DNA of 64,000 nt from Tardiphaga sp. vice304 (GCF_007018905.1 NZ_CP041402.1:1042001-1106000); one strand, 5' to 3'; positions 1-9,123 are shown, numbered from the stretch's first letter. The notes: a model not told the origin generated them from the letters alone. Translations and numbers: made by a program.

Positions 1-334
1 TGCTTCGATACGTTATCGCTATCCGTGGCTGCGCCATATTTTTGCCGATGGTGGCTATGCCGGAGATAAGCTGCGTCAAGCTTTGAAGCGCATCGGCAAT
101 TGGACGATAGAAATCATAAAACGATCCGACAGGGAGCAGGGCTTCGAAATCCTACCGCGCCGATGGGTCGTCGAACGAACGTTCGGATGGCTCGGTCGCT
201 GCCGCAGATTGGCAAAGGACTTCGAGACCACAATCGCCAGCGCCGTTGCCTGGGCGTTCGTCGCTCACATTCGCGTCCTTATAAGACGGCTTGCAAAAGC
301 CTGAAATCAAACGAATTCATTATGAGTCAGACTC
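1..334 (+). mobile_element. IS5-family element (copy 1), 3' part
   Basis: This is the right-hand third of an IS5-family element cut by the window edge. Bases 1-334 match 19977-20310, the end of the complete copy at 19376-20310, with no difference that I can see. The right terminal repeat ends at 334 in ATGAGTCAGACTC. The identity suggests recent transposition or recombination between the copies. Confidence 0.93.
2..304 (+). CDS. IS5-family transposase, C-terminal part (5' end outside window)
   Basis: The frame is open from base 2 to the TGA at 302-304 and gives the last 100 residues of a DDE transposase. The full copy at 19456-20280 has 274 residues. The part present holds the FADGGYAGDK block, with one catalytic Asp, and the C-terminal RRWVVERTFGWL block with the catalytic Glu. 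Its sequence equals the C-terminus of the complete copy. The N-terminus lies upstream of the window, so whether this copy is intact cannot be told. Confidence 0.93.
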   Translation, partial: ASIRYRYPWLRHIFADGGYAGDKLRQALKRIGNWTIEIIKRSDREQGFEILPRRWVVERTFGWLGRCRRLAKDFETTIASAVAWAFVAHIRVLIRRLAKA

Positions 335-757
335 TTAGGCCGCTCTTGCAGGTTTGTTGGTGCCGCCGACCGTCGTCTGTCCATTGATCCGGTAGCGGCG
401 GGTGCCGCCGATAATTTCAGAAGCTAAATCGAGATTGAGCTTCTTTCGCACGACACCAGCGAAAAAGCCGCGCACTGAGTGTTGTTGCCAGCTGGTCGCT
501 CGCATGATGTCCTCGATTGTCGCGCCATTTATCATCCGAAGCATCGCAAGAACCCGCGACTGTTTACTGCCGGCGCTGGCGCTTGGCGCTGTTGCGGCGG
601 GTAGCTCAGACGCGGTTGGCTGCTTCGCATGCACCTTCTTTGGTGAGTTCGGCGCGACTTGCTTCACATTAACGGCTCCAGCCGTTGCGGCCCTTCGCGC
701 CGGCTTTTTCATCGTGGAGTTGCGCGTCGGCTTTGCTTTTGCCTTAGTCTTCGTCAT
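335..757 (-). CDS. DUF3489 domain protein
   Basis: A 140-residue protein. The first half is low-complexity and rich in Lys, Ala, Pro and Thr. The C-terminal half is the conserved DUF3489 block, with the motifs SKQSRVLAML, GATIEDIM and SVRGFFAGVVRKKL, which looks like a small winged-helix DNA-binding fold. The function is unknown; such proteins are common near mobile DNA in alphaproteobacteria. The start at 757 is chosen because GGAGA lies 5 bases upstream and the Lys-rich segment begins there; a longer frame to 1024 has no support. The stop codon (335-337) begins at the first base outside the IS5 end at 334, so the native C-terminus may have been trimmed. The DUF3489 core itself is intact. 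Confidence 0.8.
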   Translation of the reverse strand: MTKTKAKAKPTRNSTMKKPARRAATAGAVNVKQVAPNSPKKVHAKQPTASELPAATAPSASAGSKQSRVLAMLRMINGATIEDIMRATSWQQHSVRGFFAGVVRKKLNLDLASEIIGGTRRYRINGQTTVGGTNKPARAA

Positions 758-1202
758 AGGAATCTCCAAAGCTGCGGGGCATCCATCGCGCCCCACCGCC
801 GCGGCCCCGCAGTGGCCAAACGGCCAGCGGGGCAGGGTCTGAAGAACTTCAGTGCATACTTTTGCAGTGCAGTAGCGCTCCGTTTTCAGAACTAAGCCAG
901 TCCTTTCGCCAGGATTGTGGTCTTCTCTTACAGTCTTAAGGCGACTTCGCTTCTTTCGCCTGGTCGCGCGGTGTGGCAGTTCGGATTCTCCCGTCCCAAC
1001 CAAGCAGTCCGGGCATTCGACCACCGGCCGGTTAGCTCAGAAAGGCCCGTATTTGCTGGACCTTCTGTATCCGGGAGAAGTTTCAGAGTGGCAGACTGGC
1101 CGCAAAAAAAACCTCGATCTCCCGAAAGTCTCCGACCGAGAGTTTCGAAATTCTCGTTTTGGATAGGTTGCGGGCGGAGATCCGGCCTGATCGTCACTTC
1201 CG
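758..1202. other. Intergenic, no gene supported
   Basis: The segment lies between the DUF3489 start and the IS21 end. Open frames here have no recognisable domain and no good ribosome site. The minus-strand frame that continues upstream of the DUF3489 start is taken as non-coding or as a remnant. Confidence 0.5.
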
Positions 1203-1260
1203 TGTCAACGCCGGAGAGATTTTACAGCGGCTGGCCGGAGTAAAAGTGCAGCACGGACGC

Positions 1261-1296
1261 AAGCAAGAAGGCCCCCGATCGGGGGCCTTCTTGCTT
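1261..1296. repeat. Perfect 36-nt palindrome at the istB end of IS21-A
   Basis: Two 18-nt arms are perfectly complementary and meet at GATC, between the istB stop and the IS end. No T-tract follows. It may stop transcription leaving or entering the IS. Copies lie at 37375-37410 (one base pair changed in each arm) and 41217-41252 (identical). Confidence 0.85.
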
Positions 1297-1304
1297 GTCG
1301 CGTT

Positions 1305-2099
1305 TCATTCCTGAGGGGCTGCGTCCGACGGCGGTTCTGACCGCGCTCGGCGTGACCGGCGTCTGGAGTCGGCGAGCCTAAAGCTGTCGCCGTTCATCTC
1401 GAGAATATGGACGTGATGTGTGAGGCGGTCGAGGAGCGCGCCGGTGAGCCGCTCGGAGCCGAACACGGACGTCCACTCGTCGAACGGCAGATTGCTCGTG
1501 ACCAACGTGCTGCCTCGCTCGTAGCGCTGGCTGAAGACCTCGAACAGCAGCTCGGCCCCGGTCACAGAGAGTGGTACATAGCCGAGTTCGTCGATGATCA
1601 GCAGCTTGTAGCCGGCGAGCTGACGCTGAAGACGCAGTAGCCGTTTTTCGTCGCGCGCTTCGAGCAGTTCGTGGACCAGAGCCGACGCCGTGATGAAGCC
1701 AACCGATAGACCCTTCTGGCAGGCCGCCAAGCCAAGCCCGAGCGCGATGTGGCTCTTGCCTGTGCCGCTGTTGCCGACGGCAATGATGTTTTCGCGCCGC
1801 TCGACGTAGTCGGAGCGCGCCAGTTCCAGCACCAACATCTTGTTTAGCGATGGCAACGCCAGGAAGTCGAAGCTATCGAGGCTTTTAACGGTCGGGAACC
1901 GCGCCACCTTGATCCGGCGCTCCACCATACGTCGCTCGCGATCAATCATCTCCATCTCGGCCAGCCGCATCAGGTAACGCGGATGGTCGACGCCTTCAGC
2001 CGCACACAGCCGGGCGACCTTGTCGTACTCTCGCAGGAACGTCGGCAGCTTCAACGCCTTCAGATGGTGGGCGAGCAGGATCTGCGGCGCGTCGGTCAT
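1305..2099 (-). CDS. istB: IstB-like ATP-binding protein of IS21-A
   Basis: A 264-residue AAA+ ATPase that helps the IS21 transposase choose its target. Walker A is GNSGTGKS and Walker B is LLIIDELGY; the downstream SNLPFDEW sensor block is also present. The ATG at 2099 overlaps the istA stop as ATGA, the usual coupled arrangement; a longer frame to 2219 would run into istA. A near-identical copy without the first few codons lies at 40425-41208, differing by Val to Ala in the RRIKVARF segment. It appears intact. Confidence 0.95.
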   Translation of the reverse strand: MTDAPQILLAHHLKALKLPTFLREYDKVARLCAAEGVDHPRYLMRLAEMEMIDRERRMVERRIKVARFPTVKSLDSFDFLALPSLNKMLVLELARSDYVERRENIIAVGNSGTGKSHIALGLGLAACQKGLSVGFITASALVHELLEARDEKRLLRLQRQLAGYKLLIIDELGYVPLSVTGAELLFEVFSQRYERGSTLVTSNLPFDEWTSVFGSERLTGALLDRLTHHVHILEMNGDSFRLADSRRRSRRARSEPPSDAAPQE

Positions 2100-3595
2100 G
2101 TCGCCACTCCGGCCAACAGATCCATGTACGACCGCGCCGATGTTGTCGCGACCGTCGCTTTGGGCAGATACGGATAGATCGTCATGTCGAGGCGTGGCGG
2201 ACGCCGCTCGATACGGCACAGCACCAGATGCTTCACGGCATCGAAGCCGACCGCACCGCGCGCGATTGCGTCGCGCACAGCGGCGGCCACGTCGTCGACC
2301 TTGAACACCTCGATCAGCCGCAGCACCTGCACAAACTCGCGCTTGCCGGACCTGCCCATACGGGCCTCAAGCAGGCGGCGCAACGTCGCGAACTCCTCGG
2401 GCAACTTCCAATCGGCGAGCGGGGCTGCCTGGTCGTGCGCATTGGTTTTCTGCTCGATGAGCGCCAGGTAATGCAGTGGATTGAACACGAAGTCCTCGCG
2501 CGCGTAGGAGCGGGGATGGCGCGCAATCACCTCGGCTCCGCAGGCGATGATGACCTCGTGCACATAGCCACGGACCAGCACCTTCTGGTGCCCATAGGCC
2601 GTCGGCACCGAGTAGTCATTCAGCCGATAGCGCACCAGCGAGAGCGAGTTGACGCTGCCCGGCTTCTTGTCGCAAGCGTCGTAGGGCGCCGGCAGCGGCT
2701 TCTGGAACGCGGCGAGATCGTGCTGCAGCCGCTCGCCGATCGTGCCGTCATGGCCGCGCAGCCGGTCCGCAAGGCGCTTCCGGCACCCCTCCAGAAGATG
2801 CCCGTTCAAGGCCTCGAAGTCAGCGAACACGGGGATCGGCACCAGGAAGTTCCGCCGCGCATACCCCACAAGCCCCTCGACCTTGCCCTTGTCGTTACCC
2901 TTGCCAGGGCGGCCAAACCGATCCGTGAACAGGTAATGCGATTGCAGCTCGCTGAACACGCGCGTGCGCTGACGCTTGCCATCGCCGAGAATGCGGGCAA
3001 CCGCGATCCTGGTGTTGTCATAGAGAATCGACTGCGGCACGCCGTCGAAGAACGCGAACGCTCGCACGTGCCCGTCGCAGAACGCTTCCGTCGTCTCCGC
3101 CGGATAGCCCACCACGAAGATCGCGTCGGAGTGCGGCAAGTCCATCGCGAAGAAGTGAATCTTGCACTCGACGCCGCCGATGACGCCGATCGCTTCGCCG
3201 AAGTCGGCCTGGGCATGCCCTGGCGGATGTGCAAGCGGCACGAACATCTCCTGCGTCCGCTGGCGCCAGCCGGCAACGTAGTCCTTCACGATTGTGATTT
3301 TGCCCGTAAATCCGTGCTCGTCGCAGAGCCGCTCGAAAATCCGCTTGGACGTATGCCGCTGCTTCTTCGGCCGGTCCTTGTCGGCCGCCAGAATCGCATC
3401 AATAATACCGCTGAACTCGTCGAGCTTAGGCTGCAACGGTGGCTTCCTGCGCACGTATCCGGGCGGCACCGAGAACTTCAGCATCTTCGAGACCGTCCTG
3501 GCGTTGATGCCGAACCGGTCTGCCGCAGCGCGCTCGCTGATCCCCTCGATCAGAACGGCGTGCCGGACCCGCGCGTAAAGCTCCACTGTCTTCAT
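2096..3595 (-). CDS. istA: IS21-family transposase IstA of IS21-A
   Basis: A 499-residue DDE transposase. A helix-turn-helix at about residues 15-40 (ISERAAADRFGINARTV) is followed by the integrase core, with QADFGEA (first Asp), YDNTR (second Asp) and GNDKGKVE (Glu region), and then the C-terminal Mu-type domain. The start at 3595 has a G-rich ribosome site directly upstream and begins MKTVELYARVR as in the family; the extra 23 codons of the longer frame are not needed. It overlaps istB by 4 bases. Confidence 0.93.
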   Translation of the reverse strand: MKTVELYARVRHAVLIEGISERAAADRFGINARTVSKMLKFSVPPGYVRRKPPLQPKLDEFSGIIDAILAADKDRPKKQRHTSKRIFERLCDEHGFTGKITIVKDYVAGWRQRTQEMFVPLAHPPGHAQADFGEAIGVIGGVECKIHFFAMDLPHSDAIFVVGYPAETTEAFCDGHVRAFAFFDGVPQSILYDNTRIAVARILGDGKRQRTRVFSELQSHYLFTDRFGRPGKGNDKGKVEGLVGYARRNFLVPIPVFADFEALNGHLLEGCRKRLADRLRGHDGTIGERLQHDLAAFQKPLPAPYDACDKKPGSVNSLSLVRYRLNDYSVPTAYGHQKVLVRGYVHEVIIACGAEVIARHPRSYAREDFVFNPLHYLALIEQKTNAHDQAAPLADWKLPEEFATLRRLLEARMGRSGKREFVQVLRLIEVFKVDDVAAAVRDAIARGAVGFDAVKHLVLCRIERRPPRLDMTIYPYLPKATVATTSARSYMDLLAGVAT

Positions 3596-3705
3596 CCCCC
3601 GCCCCCTGCCGTTCCAGACAAAGGACTCTAACTGCCGCAGTTTTACTCCGGCGCAGCCAATCAAATCGGCCGCTTCAGTGAGGCAGTATTGCTCCGGCTT
3701 TTACA

Positions 3706-3972
3706 GTCCCTTTGGCGGGTCCAATGCCTGATGTGATTGCTATAAGTTTAAGAAAGCGGCTTGGCGATGACATCTTTAGGAGCTGGTTCGCCAAGGTTAC
3801 GGTCGCTGGTGTTGCGGATGGTACAGTCACTCTGGTGGCTCCTTCGCCTTTCCACGCGACCAAAATCATTATTGACTATGAGGTGCAGCTGCTCGTCGCG
3901 TGGCGCGCCATGGATGCCAGTATTGAGCGTGTTGAGGCCTTTGCATCAAAGCCCGGTATTGCCAGAACATAA
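3706..3972 (+). pseudogene. DnaA N-terminal-domain-like fragment cut by IS21-A
   Basis: The open frame continues straight out of the IS21-A end at 3705 and has no good start of its own; the first candidate is a TTG at 3712. The 86 residues resemble the DnaA N-terminal (domain I) fold: LGDDIFRSWFAKV, then VTLVAPSPFHATKII, then helix YEVQLLVAWRAM. In rhizobial accessory replication or regulatory proteins such a domain can lie at the C-terminus. I infer that this is the 3' end of a larger gene cut by the IS. Only the domain resemblance is seen; the parent gene is unknown. Confidence 0.5.
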
Positions 3973-3982
3973 GTTAGGAGAA

Positions 3983-4063
3983 GATGCAAAAGTCTGATGG
4001 GGAGCCGGACCGGTTAGGGTGCTTCACGCGGAAATAAAAAAGCTCAATACAGAAAGCCATCTG
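3983..4063 (+). repeat. Dispersed repeat, short form A (copy R1)
   Basis: It reads GATGCAAAAGTCTGATGGGG, then a GGACCGGTTAGGGTGCTTC core, then AGCTCAATACAGAAAGCC. It lacks the 5' G-run of other copies. It starts 10 bases after the DnaA-N-like fragment and is followed 113 bp later by form B copy R2. Confidence 0.8.
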
Positions 4064-4176
4064 TGCACGCTGCTAATGGAGCTAACGGCGGTCCGCACGG
4101 TGAGCTGACTGCCTGGGCTTTGCGTTAGAGACTTCCCGCCCGGCCGAAAGGCACGACCGCGAGCCTCTGGCCTAGC

Positions 4177-4326
4177 GGGGGGGGTGGTCAAAACTCTGAG
4201 GGGTAGGGACATCGGACCGGTTAGGGTGGTCCACATGCAAAAAGTTGTTTTTCAAAAACTAGAAACCCACTTTATAGGCGGAATTTGCGGACGCGCATTT
4301 AACGGAATTAATTTAAAAAGCCACTT
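4177..4326 (+). repeat. Dispersed repeat, long form B (copy R2)
   Basis: Eight G, then TGGTCAAAACTCTGAGGGG, the core CATCGGACCGGTTAGGGTGG, a T/A-rich stretch, CCCACTT, GAATTAAT and the closing AAAAAGCCACTT. It shares its order of blocks with R4, R6 and R7. Confidence 0.85.
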
Positions 4327-4945
4327 CCCCTATGTGGATGCTCCGGCGACCAACAAACTCTCCTGCCGCGAAGCTGCTGTTGATCAGGTGCCCGGCCCAT
4401 ATTGAGCGGACTGGGCACCTGAGTCTTTAGACAGCTCAACCCAGAGCGGAGGGTCAATGGGTGTAGCTGCGCTTATTGCATCCATAAACCGCACCCATGC
4501 ACGCCGGCATCGTCGAGCACGCAACTGGGCTAACTCTGGGTATCTGATTATGCTCGACCTACTCCTGCGGATGCGACTGGCATGCGCGGCAGCAAAATCT
4601 TGAAAGCATTGCTCGGTGAAAAGCGCGTGACTCAGGTCGTTGTACCAACGCGAAGGCCGCTGTCTCCGCAGCCAACTTGCCGATCCGATGGAAGAGGCGT
4701 CAATTTTAATAAAGAATTAACCCTAATTAGCGCTATATCGAACAGCGGTAGCGTCGAGTCAACACCCCAAGACCGCAGCTAATTTCAACATCACGTGGCT
4801 CAAAGCAGAGCTGCCAGTCATCTTCCGGCTGTCGTTCCAGCTGCAGGTTTTTCCGGGCTAACCGAAGACGAGCGGTTACCGACAGTAGTCGGATTGCGAG
4901 CCTTCGTTTCATCTTTTCTTTTCAATAGAAATTTTGGAGTCGACC
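4327..4945. other. Intergenic, no gene supported
   Basis: About 620 bases between repeat R2 and the adhesin gene. A 66-codon frame at 4582-4782 has no recognisable motif and no ribosome site. The stretch just before the adhesin is AT-richer than its surroundings (around 4700-4780) and may hold its promoter, but no clear -35/-10 pair is seen. Confidence 0.5.
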
Positions 4946-7303
4946 GTGGCAATATTTCCGTCGGCGCGCCGCCGCGCGCTGGCAACCAGCATCAGCATCA
5001 CGCTGATTGCGTCCTTGTCGCTTTCAATGGTGAGGCAGACCCTGGCGGCAGGAGGCAATGCCGGTATCCCCAATCCGGCTTCGCCGACGCCTGCGCCGGT
5101 CGTGACAAGCACGGAGATTGCAAATCCCGTTGTCGGTGGTGGAGGTTGCTCCCAGCAATATCTCCCTGGCCTCAGCCGCATTGCCAATCAGGCGCTCACT
5201 GCGAATGACGTAGGCCTTGCGTCTAATGGTGTCGGGGCCGCTGCCGTCGTTGTCAGTTTGACCGCTCAAAGCGCCGCCCAGACGGCCGCAGCCATATCTT
5301 TTGGTGCCATTTCCGGAGGGCTTGCGGAAGCAGCAATTGGCGTCGTTGTGCCGCTTGATGCTGGCGCAGCCGCACCCGGACTTGGAGTCGCCGCTGGTGG
5401 CGCCGCCGCACTTGCCGCGGATTCCACCGCCGCCGTAATTGTGACGGCAGCGTCGGCAGTTGGCGCTGCCGCATCTGTTTCAGGCGTTGCATCCCAGGTC
5501 GCATCCTCAGTGTTTGCGCATCAGGCGCAGGATCTAACGACCTACGTCAACACGCTCGATTCCTGTGATACGAAATTCACCGGCACGGTCACCGTCAAGG
5601 CCGGCGGCGTTAACGTTACCGGCGATTCTGTGTTCGGTGGTAAAGTTGGAGTCGCCGGCGCTCTGAATGTGGCGGGAAACATTGACGCAAGCACCTTTTC
5701 GGCCACGCAAGGCATCTCTGCATTCGGCGGTGCGATTACTATCGGTGATCCCGGTCTGACGACCTATTCGAGCGGTATAACATTGGGTGGCGGTGCGTTC
5801 TCCGGTGCCGGCACAGGTGGAGCCCAGGCTTTCACCGGCGACGTTACCGCCGTCGCGATTGGCAACAACGCGAGCGCGACGCGGATAGGCTCGGTCGCGT
5901 TCGGCACCGACGCTTCAGCGACAGGTCTTAACGCGACTGCAATCGGAACTGGATCGCGGGCGTTCGCAGATACATCGGTCGCCATCGGCTTTGGCGCACT
6001 CGTCTCTGCGGCGGCAGGTGCCGGCTCATTTGCCGGCGGCACGTCCACAGTGATTGACGGGACCGGCGCGATTTCAATCGGCAACCTCAATAATGCCTCA
6101 GGCACAGGTGCCGTCGCCACCGGCGATAATAATACTGCCACGGGCCGGGGCGCGGTCGCGACTGGAAGCAGCAATACAGCGTCAGGACAAGCGGCCATCG
6201 CGCTCGGTCAAGGTTCGCGTGCCACGGGTGCGGGCGCGATTGCCCAGGGCCAGACGGCGCTTGCACTGGCCGACAACGCCATCGCGGTCGGCGGTTCGTC
6301 ACAGGCACTTGCAGGGACATCGGTCGCCATCGGCTTCGGCGCGCTGGTCTCTGCGGCGGCGGGGGCAGGCTCGTTCGCAGGTGGAACGTCGAGCGTTCTT
6401 GAGGGCATCGGCGCAGTTTCGATCGGCAATCTGAACGTGGCCTCCGGCAGCGGCGCCGTCGCGATCGGTGACCCCAATATCGCGACCGGAACGGGCGCGG
6501 TGGGTGTCGGTGCCAACAATACGGCCTTGGGACAGGGTGCGTTCTCTGCCGGCAATCTCAATGTCGCCGCAGGGACGGGCGCACTCGCCATCGGTGACAG
6601 CAATATCGCAATCGGAAACGCGGCAATCGCCCAGGGGCAGGGATCAAGTGCGACGATGAACGGAGCGATTGCATTCGGCCAGACCGCGAATGCCAGCGCG
6701 ACCAATGCCGTCGCGGTCGGTACGCGATCGACCGCTTCGGGGTTTGCCTCATCGGCCGTCGGTCAGAACGCGACCAGCGCGGCGACCAATTCCACTGCGC
6801 TCGGGTCCGGCGCGACCGTTGCGGCCGCTTATGAAAATTCGACAGCGCTTGGGTCCGGTGCGTCGGCTTCGGCCAGCAACCAGGTAACCCTTGGTACATC
6901 CAACCAGACCACGACGGCGCCTGGGATGAATACCGATCTCAGCAGGTCCAGGCAGCAAGGTCTGCTTGGCGTCGTGACGTCGGACAATGCCGGTAACCTA
7001 GCCTCTGACAATGGCGCGCTTTACCGACAGGTGGCCAGCATCAAGGCCGGCGTCGTGATTGGCATGGCGCTTTCGGATCCCAATCTCACGGGCTCGGAAA
7101 GATTCGGCATCAAGATTAACGCCAGCGCATTCGGTGGCGCCTACGGTTACGGCTTCAGCGCCGCTGGCGTTCTCGGCACAGGGCTGCTGTCAAGAGGAGA
7201 CCGGCTGACCCTATCAGGAGCCGGAGGCTGGGCGGAGGCTGACGTATCCGGCTACGGCAAGAGCATGGTAGGCGGCCGCGTCAGCGCGCAATACAGTTGG
7301 TAG
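4946..7303 (+). CDS. Trimeric autotransporter adhesin (YadA-like)
   Basis: A secreted, trimeric outer-membrane adhesin of about 785 residues. A signal peptide (ARRRALATSIS... to QTLAAGG) is followed by an Ala/Gly-rich region, then a long YadA-head region of about 14-residue repeats with AIG, GAxAxG and GSxS motifs at residues 300-650. The C-terminal YadA anchor is about 80 residues and ends in aromatic Trp (VSAQYSW). Two blocks beginning TSVAIGFGALVSAAAGAGSF (around codons 345 and 460) are internal duplicates. No long coiled-coil stalk is evident. The GTG at 4946 is chosen because GGAG lies 6 bases upstream; the TTG at 4934 is the alternative. It likely mediates attachment to surfaces or hosts. 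Confidence 0.9.
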   Translation: MAIFPSARRRALATSISITLIASLSLSMVRQTLAAGGNAGIPNPASPTPAPVVTSTEIANPVVGGGGCSQQYLPGLSRIANQALTANDVGLASNGVGAAAVVVSLTAQSAAQTAAAISFGAISGGLAEAAIGVVVPLDAGAAAPGLGVAAGGAAALAADSTAAVIVTAASAVGAAASVSGVASQVASSVFAHQAQDLTTYVNTLDSCDTKFTGTVTVKAGGVNVTGDSVFGGKVGVAGALNVAGNIDASTFSATQGISAFGGAITIGDPGLTTYSSGITLGGGAFSGAGTGGAQAFTGDVTAVAIGNNASATRIGSVAFGTDASATGLNATAIGTGSRAFADTSVAIGFGALVSAAAGAGSFAGGTSTVIDGTGAISIGNLNNASGTGAVATGDNNTATGRGAVATGSSNTASGQAAIALGQGSRATGAGAIAQGQTALALADNAIAVGGSSQALAGTSVAIGFGALVSAAAGAGSFAGGTSSVLEGIGAVSIGNLNVASGSGAVAIGDPNIATGTGAVGVGANNTALGQGAFSAGNLNVAAGTGALAIGDSNIAIGNAAIAQGQGSSATMNGAIAFGQTANASATNAVAVGTRSTASGFASSAVGQNATSAATNSTALGSGATVAAAYENSTALGSGASASASNQVTLGTSNQTTTAPGMNTDLSRSRQQGLLGVVTSDNAGNLASDNGALYRQVASIKAGVVIGMALSDPNLTGSERFGIKINASAFGGAYGYGFSAAGVLGTGLLSRGDRLTLSGAGGWAEADVSGYGKSMVGGRVSAQYSW

Positions 7304-7863
7304 GTATTCTCCGTTTGCAGACCGGTGAGGAGCAGTGTCGCGCGCGCCCGGGAGGAATTTGCACACGATTGGTGCTCGCCATCGTGCTTGCAGCTAGCGT
7401 TTCGATGCCGAGCTGCACGGCCGCTGCAGAGACGAAAGAGCCTGTCGAGGCCATCGCTCGCACAGCGAAGGCGACAGAGCCGCCGCGGCTATTGGCGCCG
7501 GACAATGACGGACTGGCGATTTTGGCGCACAATTCCCTCATTGCGCTCAACCATGCCAATCTGACCGGCAACTACTCAGTGTTGCGCGATCTCGCCGCAC
7601 CGGGCTTTCAGAAACTCAACTCGACAAAACAGCTCGCCGCGACATTTGCCAACATGCGTACGAACGGCGTGAATCTCAGTCCGATTGTCCTCTACCAGCC
7701 GAAATTCATCGGCAGCCCGGAGTTCGACGGCAAAGGCTTCTTGCACATTCGTGGCTATTACGAAACGCAGCCCTTGCAAGTCCACTTCAGCCTGGTCTTT
7801 ACGCCCGTTGCTGCTGTCTGGCGTCTCTTTGAAATTTCGGTGTGGATGGCAGTACTGCCATGA
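7297..7863 (+). CDS. Secreted NTF2-like hypothetical protein
   Basis: An exported protein with the hydrophobic signal LVLAIVLAASVSMPSC and a mature part of about 140 residues. The region from SLIALNHANLTGNYSVLRDLA to WRLFEISVWM looks like the single-domain NTF2-like proteins seen in rhizobial genomes, whose role is unknown. The Cys after the hydrophobic stretch is a poor lipobox. The start is uncertain. The longest frame begins at a TTG (7297) and overlaps the adhesin stop. TTG 7369, with GGAGGA at 7351, would give a shorter signal peptide. The tight spacing suggests co-transcription with the adhesin. Confidence 0.65.
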   Translation: MVGILRLQTGEEQCRARPGGICTRLVLAIVLAASVSMPSCTAAAETKEPVEAIARTAKATEPPRLLAPDNDGLAILAHNSLIALNHANLTGNYSVLRDLAAPGFQKLNSTKQLAATFANMRTNGVNLSPIVLYQPKFIGSPEFDGKGFLHIRGYYETQPLQVHFSLVFTPVAAVWRLFEISVWMAVLP

Positions 7864-7957
7864 TTGGTCTGCAGTGATCCTTACATCAGCATTGCCGCGC
7901 TGACGCGAGCCCGTGGCCACCGGCAAGCGCGCGATTGTACCGACGCCAGTAAACCCG

Positions 7958-8638
7958 CTACGGACAGCTGGTCTTGAGAACGTCGATATCGAATACGGGT
8001 CGAGTTTGTAAATCCGTGTAGACGTATCGAAAGGAGCCGCCGATATCCAAGATCTTGCGCGTCTCGGCATTGCCGCAGACATTCCTGACGACGGACTGGC
8101 GCAACCTGTCTTTCGTCGCATCGTCAAATTTGCTGAAATCCGTAGTGACGATATTCTCAAAGATAAGTTGCGCGTTTAAATTGCGCACACCCGTCAGGAT
8201 GGTAGTGGCGTCTATTTTTCTCGGCAGACCGGATCGAATCTTATCCAGAGCGCCGGCGATTTCGCCCTCGATACCGGGCGTGGCCATGGTCGACGAAGCC
8301 GTGGATTGAACATTCCGCACGCGCTGGAAAAAGATCAGTCCGAACGCGCCAAACGCCATGGCGGCTGCTAAGACAATAATGCCAAGAATGATCCTGTGAG
8401 GCAGCGCACGTTTCGGCCTCGCCAGCGTCGGGGGAACCGTCGATACAATGGGCGGGGAAAATTCATAAAGAAGGCGAATTTCCCTGACGCTTCCGGCCGT
8501 TTGCCATTGGGTGAACCCTGCGCGCCAAACCATCAGCCCTTGCCAATTTGTCGCCCCGTCCAGCAATACTTTCAATTCCGTCAGTCCGAGCGGACCCATG
8601 GTCGTTTCGCCCGCTGCGTAGTACCATTTGTCAAGCAT
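7958..8638 (-). CDS. GYF_2-domain membrane protein
   Basis: A 226-residue protein. The N-terminal GYF_2 (DUF4339) domain has WYYAAGETTMGPLGLTEL, then GLMVWRAGFTQWQTA at residues 5-60. A transmembrane helix (IILGIIVLAAAMAFGAFGLI) lies at about residues 85-108, followed by an extracytoplasmic domain with a Cys near the end. GYF_2 domains bind Pro-rich or protein partners; the function here is unknown. The start at 8638 is chosen because the domain begins there; the 33 upstream codons of the longer frame are not conserved in type. It is convergent with the NTF2-like gene. Confidence 0.75.
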   Translation of the reverse strand: MLDKWYYAAGETTMGPLGLTELKVLLDGATNWQGLMVWRAGFTQWQTAGSVREIRLLYEFSPPIVSTVPPTLARPKRALPHRIILGIIVLAAAMAFGAFGLIFFQRVRNVQSTASSTMATPGIEGEIAGALDKIRSGLPRKIDATTILTGVRNLNAQLIFENIVTTDFSKFDDATKDRLRQSVVRNVCGNAETRKILDIGGSFRYVYTDLQTRPVFDIDVLKTSCP

Positions 8639-8914
8639 CGAGTCGCCAATTTGTAGAGCCGATCGGCTTGAGGAGCGGAGCGCACCCGCGCGGCAATGTT
8701 GAAAAGCAATTGTGCTGTCTAGTGCCGTCCATTGCAAGCCTGCAGACTTGTAACCACGCAGACGACGTGATGTTACCTCGTACCAGGCGACGGTGGTGCA
8801 GCGCGGTCAGTCTCATGGCGGTGGAGCGCCAGCTTTCCGACGGGATTTGCTGAGTCTTGCGGCCAGCTAATGACCGCTGCTGGCAAAGCCGACTTTCAAT
8901 GCAAGGCGGAGCCA

Positions 8915-9005
8915 GGGGGTATCAAAACTCTGATGGGATAGGCCACCGGACCGGTTACGGTGGTTCATGCATAAAGAAACGAAAGCTCAATAGAGAAAGC
9001 CATCA
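8915..9005 (+). repeat. Dispersed repeat, short form A (copy R3)
   Basis: Five G, then TATCAAAACTCTGATGGG, the core CCGGACCGGTTACGGTGGTTC and AAAGCTCAATAGAGAAAGCC. It matches R1 and R5. It is followed 118 bp later by form B copy R4. Confidence 0.85.
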
Positions 9006-9123
9006 GGGCGGATGCGGCCGGCGCGAAGTCGTGGCGGCGACGCATGAGGGCACGGCTCCGCGGTCCGCCAGATGCACAGGAGAAGCTGGTGCTCTTGCTC
9101 TTTGCCGCGCCGAAGGCGACGTT

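Larger units (their letters stand above)
1203..3705 (-). mobile_element. IS21-family element IS21-A (istA-istB), complete
   Basis: A 2,503-bp element bounded by related termini. The left end reads TGTCAACGCCGGAGAGAT and the right end, read inward, TGTAAAAGCCGGAGCAAT. A second inner repeat (CCGGAGTAAAA) lies near each end, as is usual for IS21. No clear target duplication is seen (CTTCCG on the left, GTCCCT on the right). Pieces of the same element recur at 37218-37468 and 40425-41310. Confidence 0.9.

Noticed and set aside
1020..1075. GGTTAGCTCAGAAAGG, like a tRNA D-arm
   Set aside because: No anticodon or T-arm at the right distance.
2228..3631. Long plus-strand open frame (467 codons) opposite istA
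   Set aside because: Antisense to a clear IS21 transposase; no known motif. It is a by-product of GC-rich codon use.
4582..4782. 66-codon open frame upstream of the adhesin
   Set aside because: No motif and no ribosome site; lies in an AT-richer leader.
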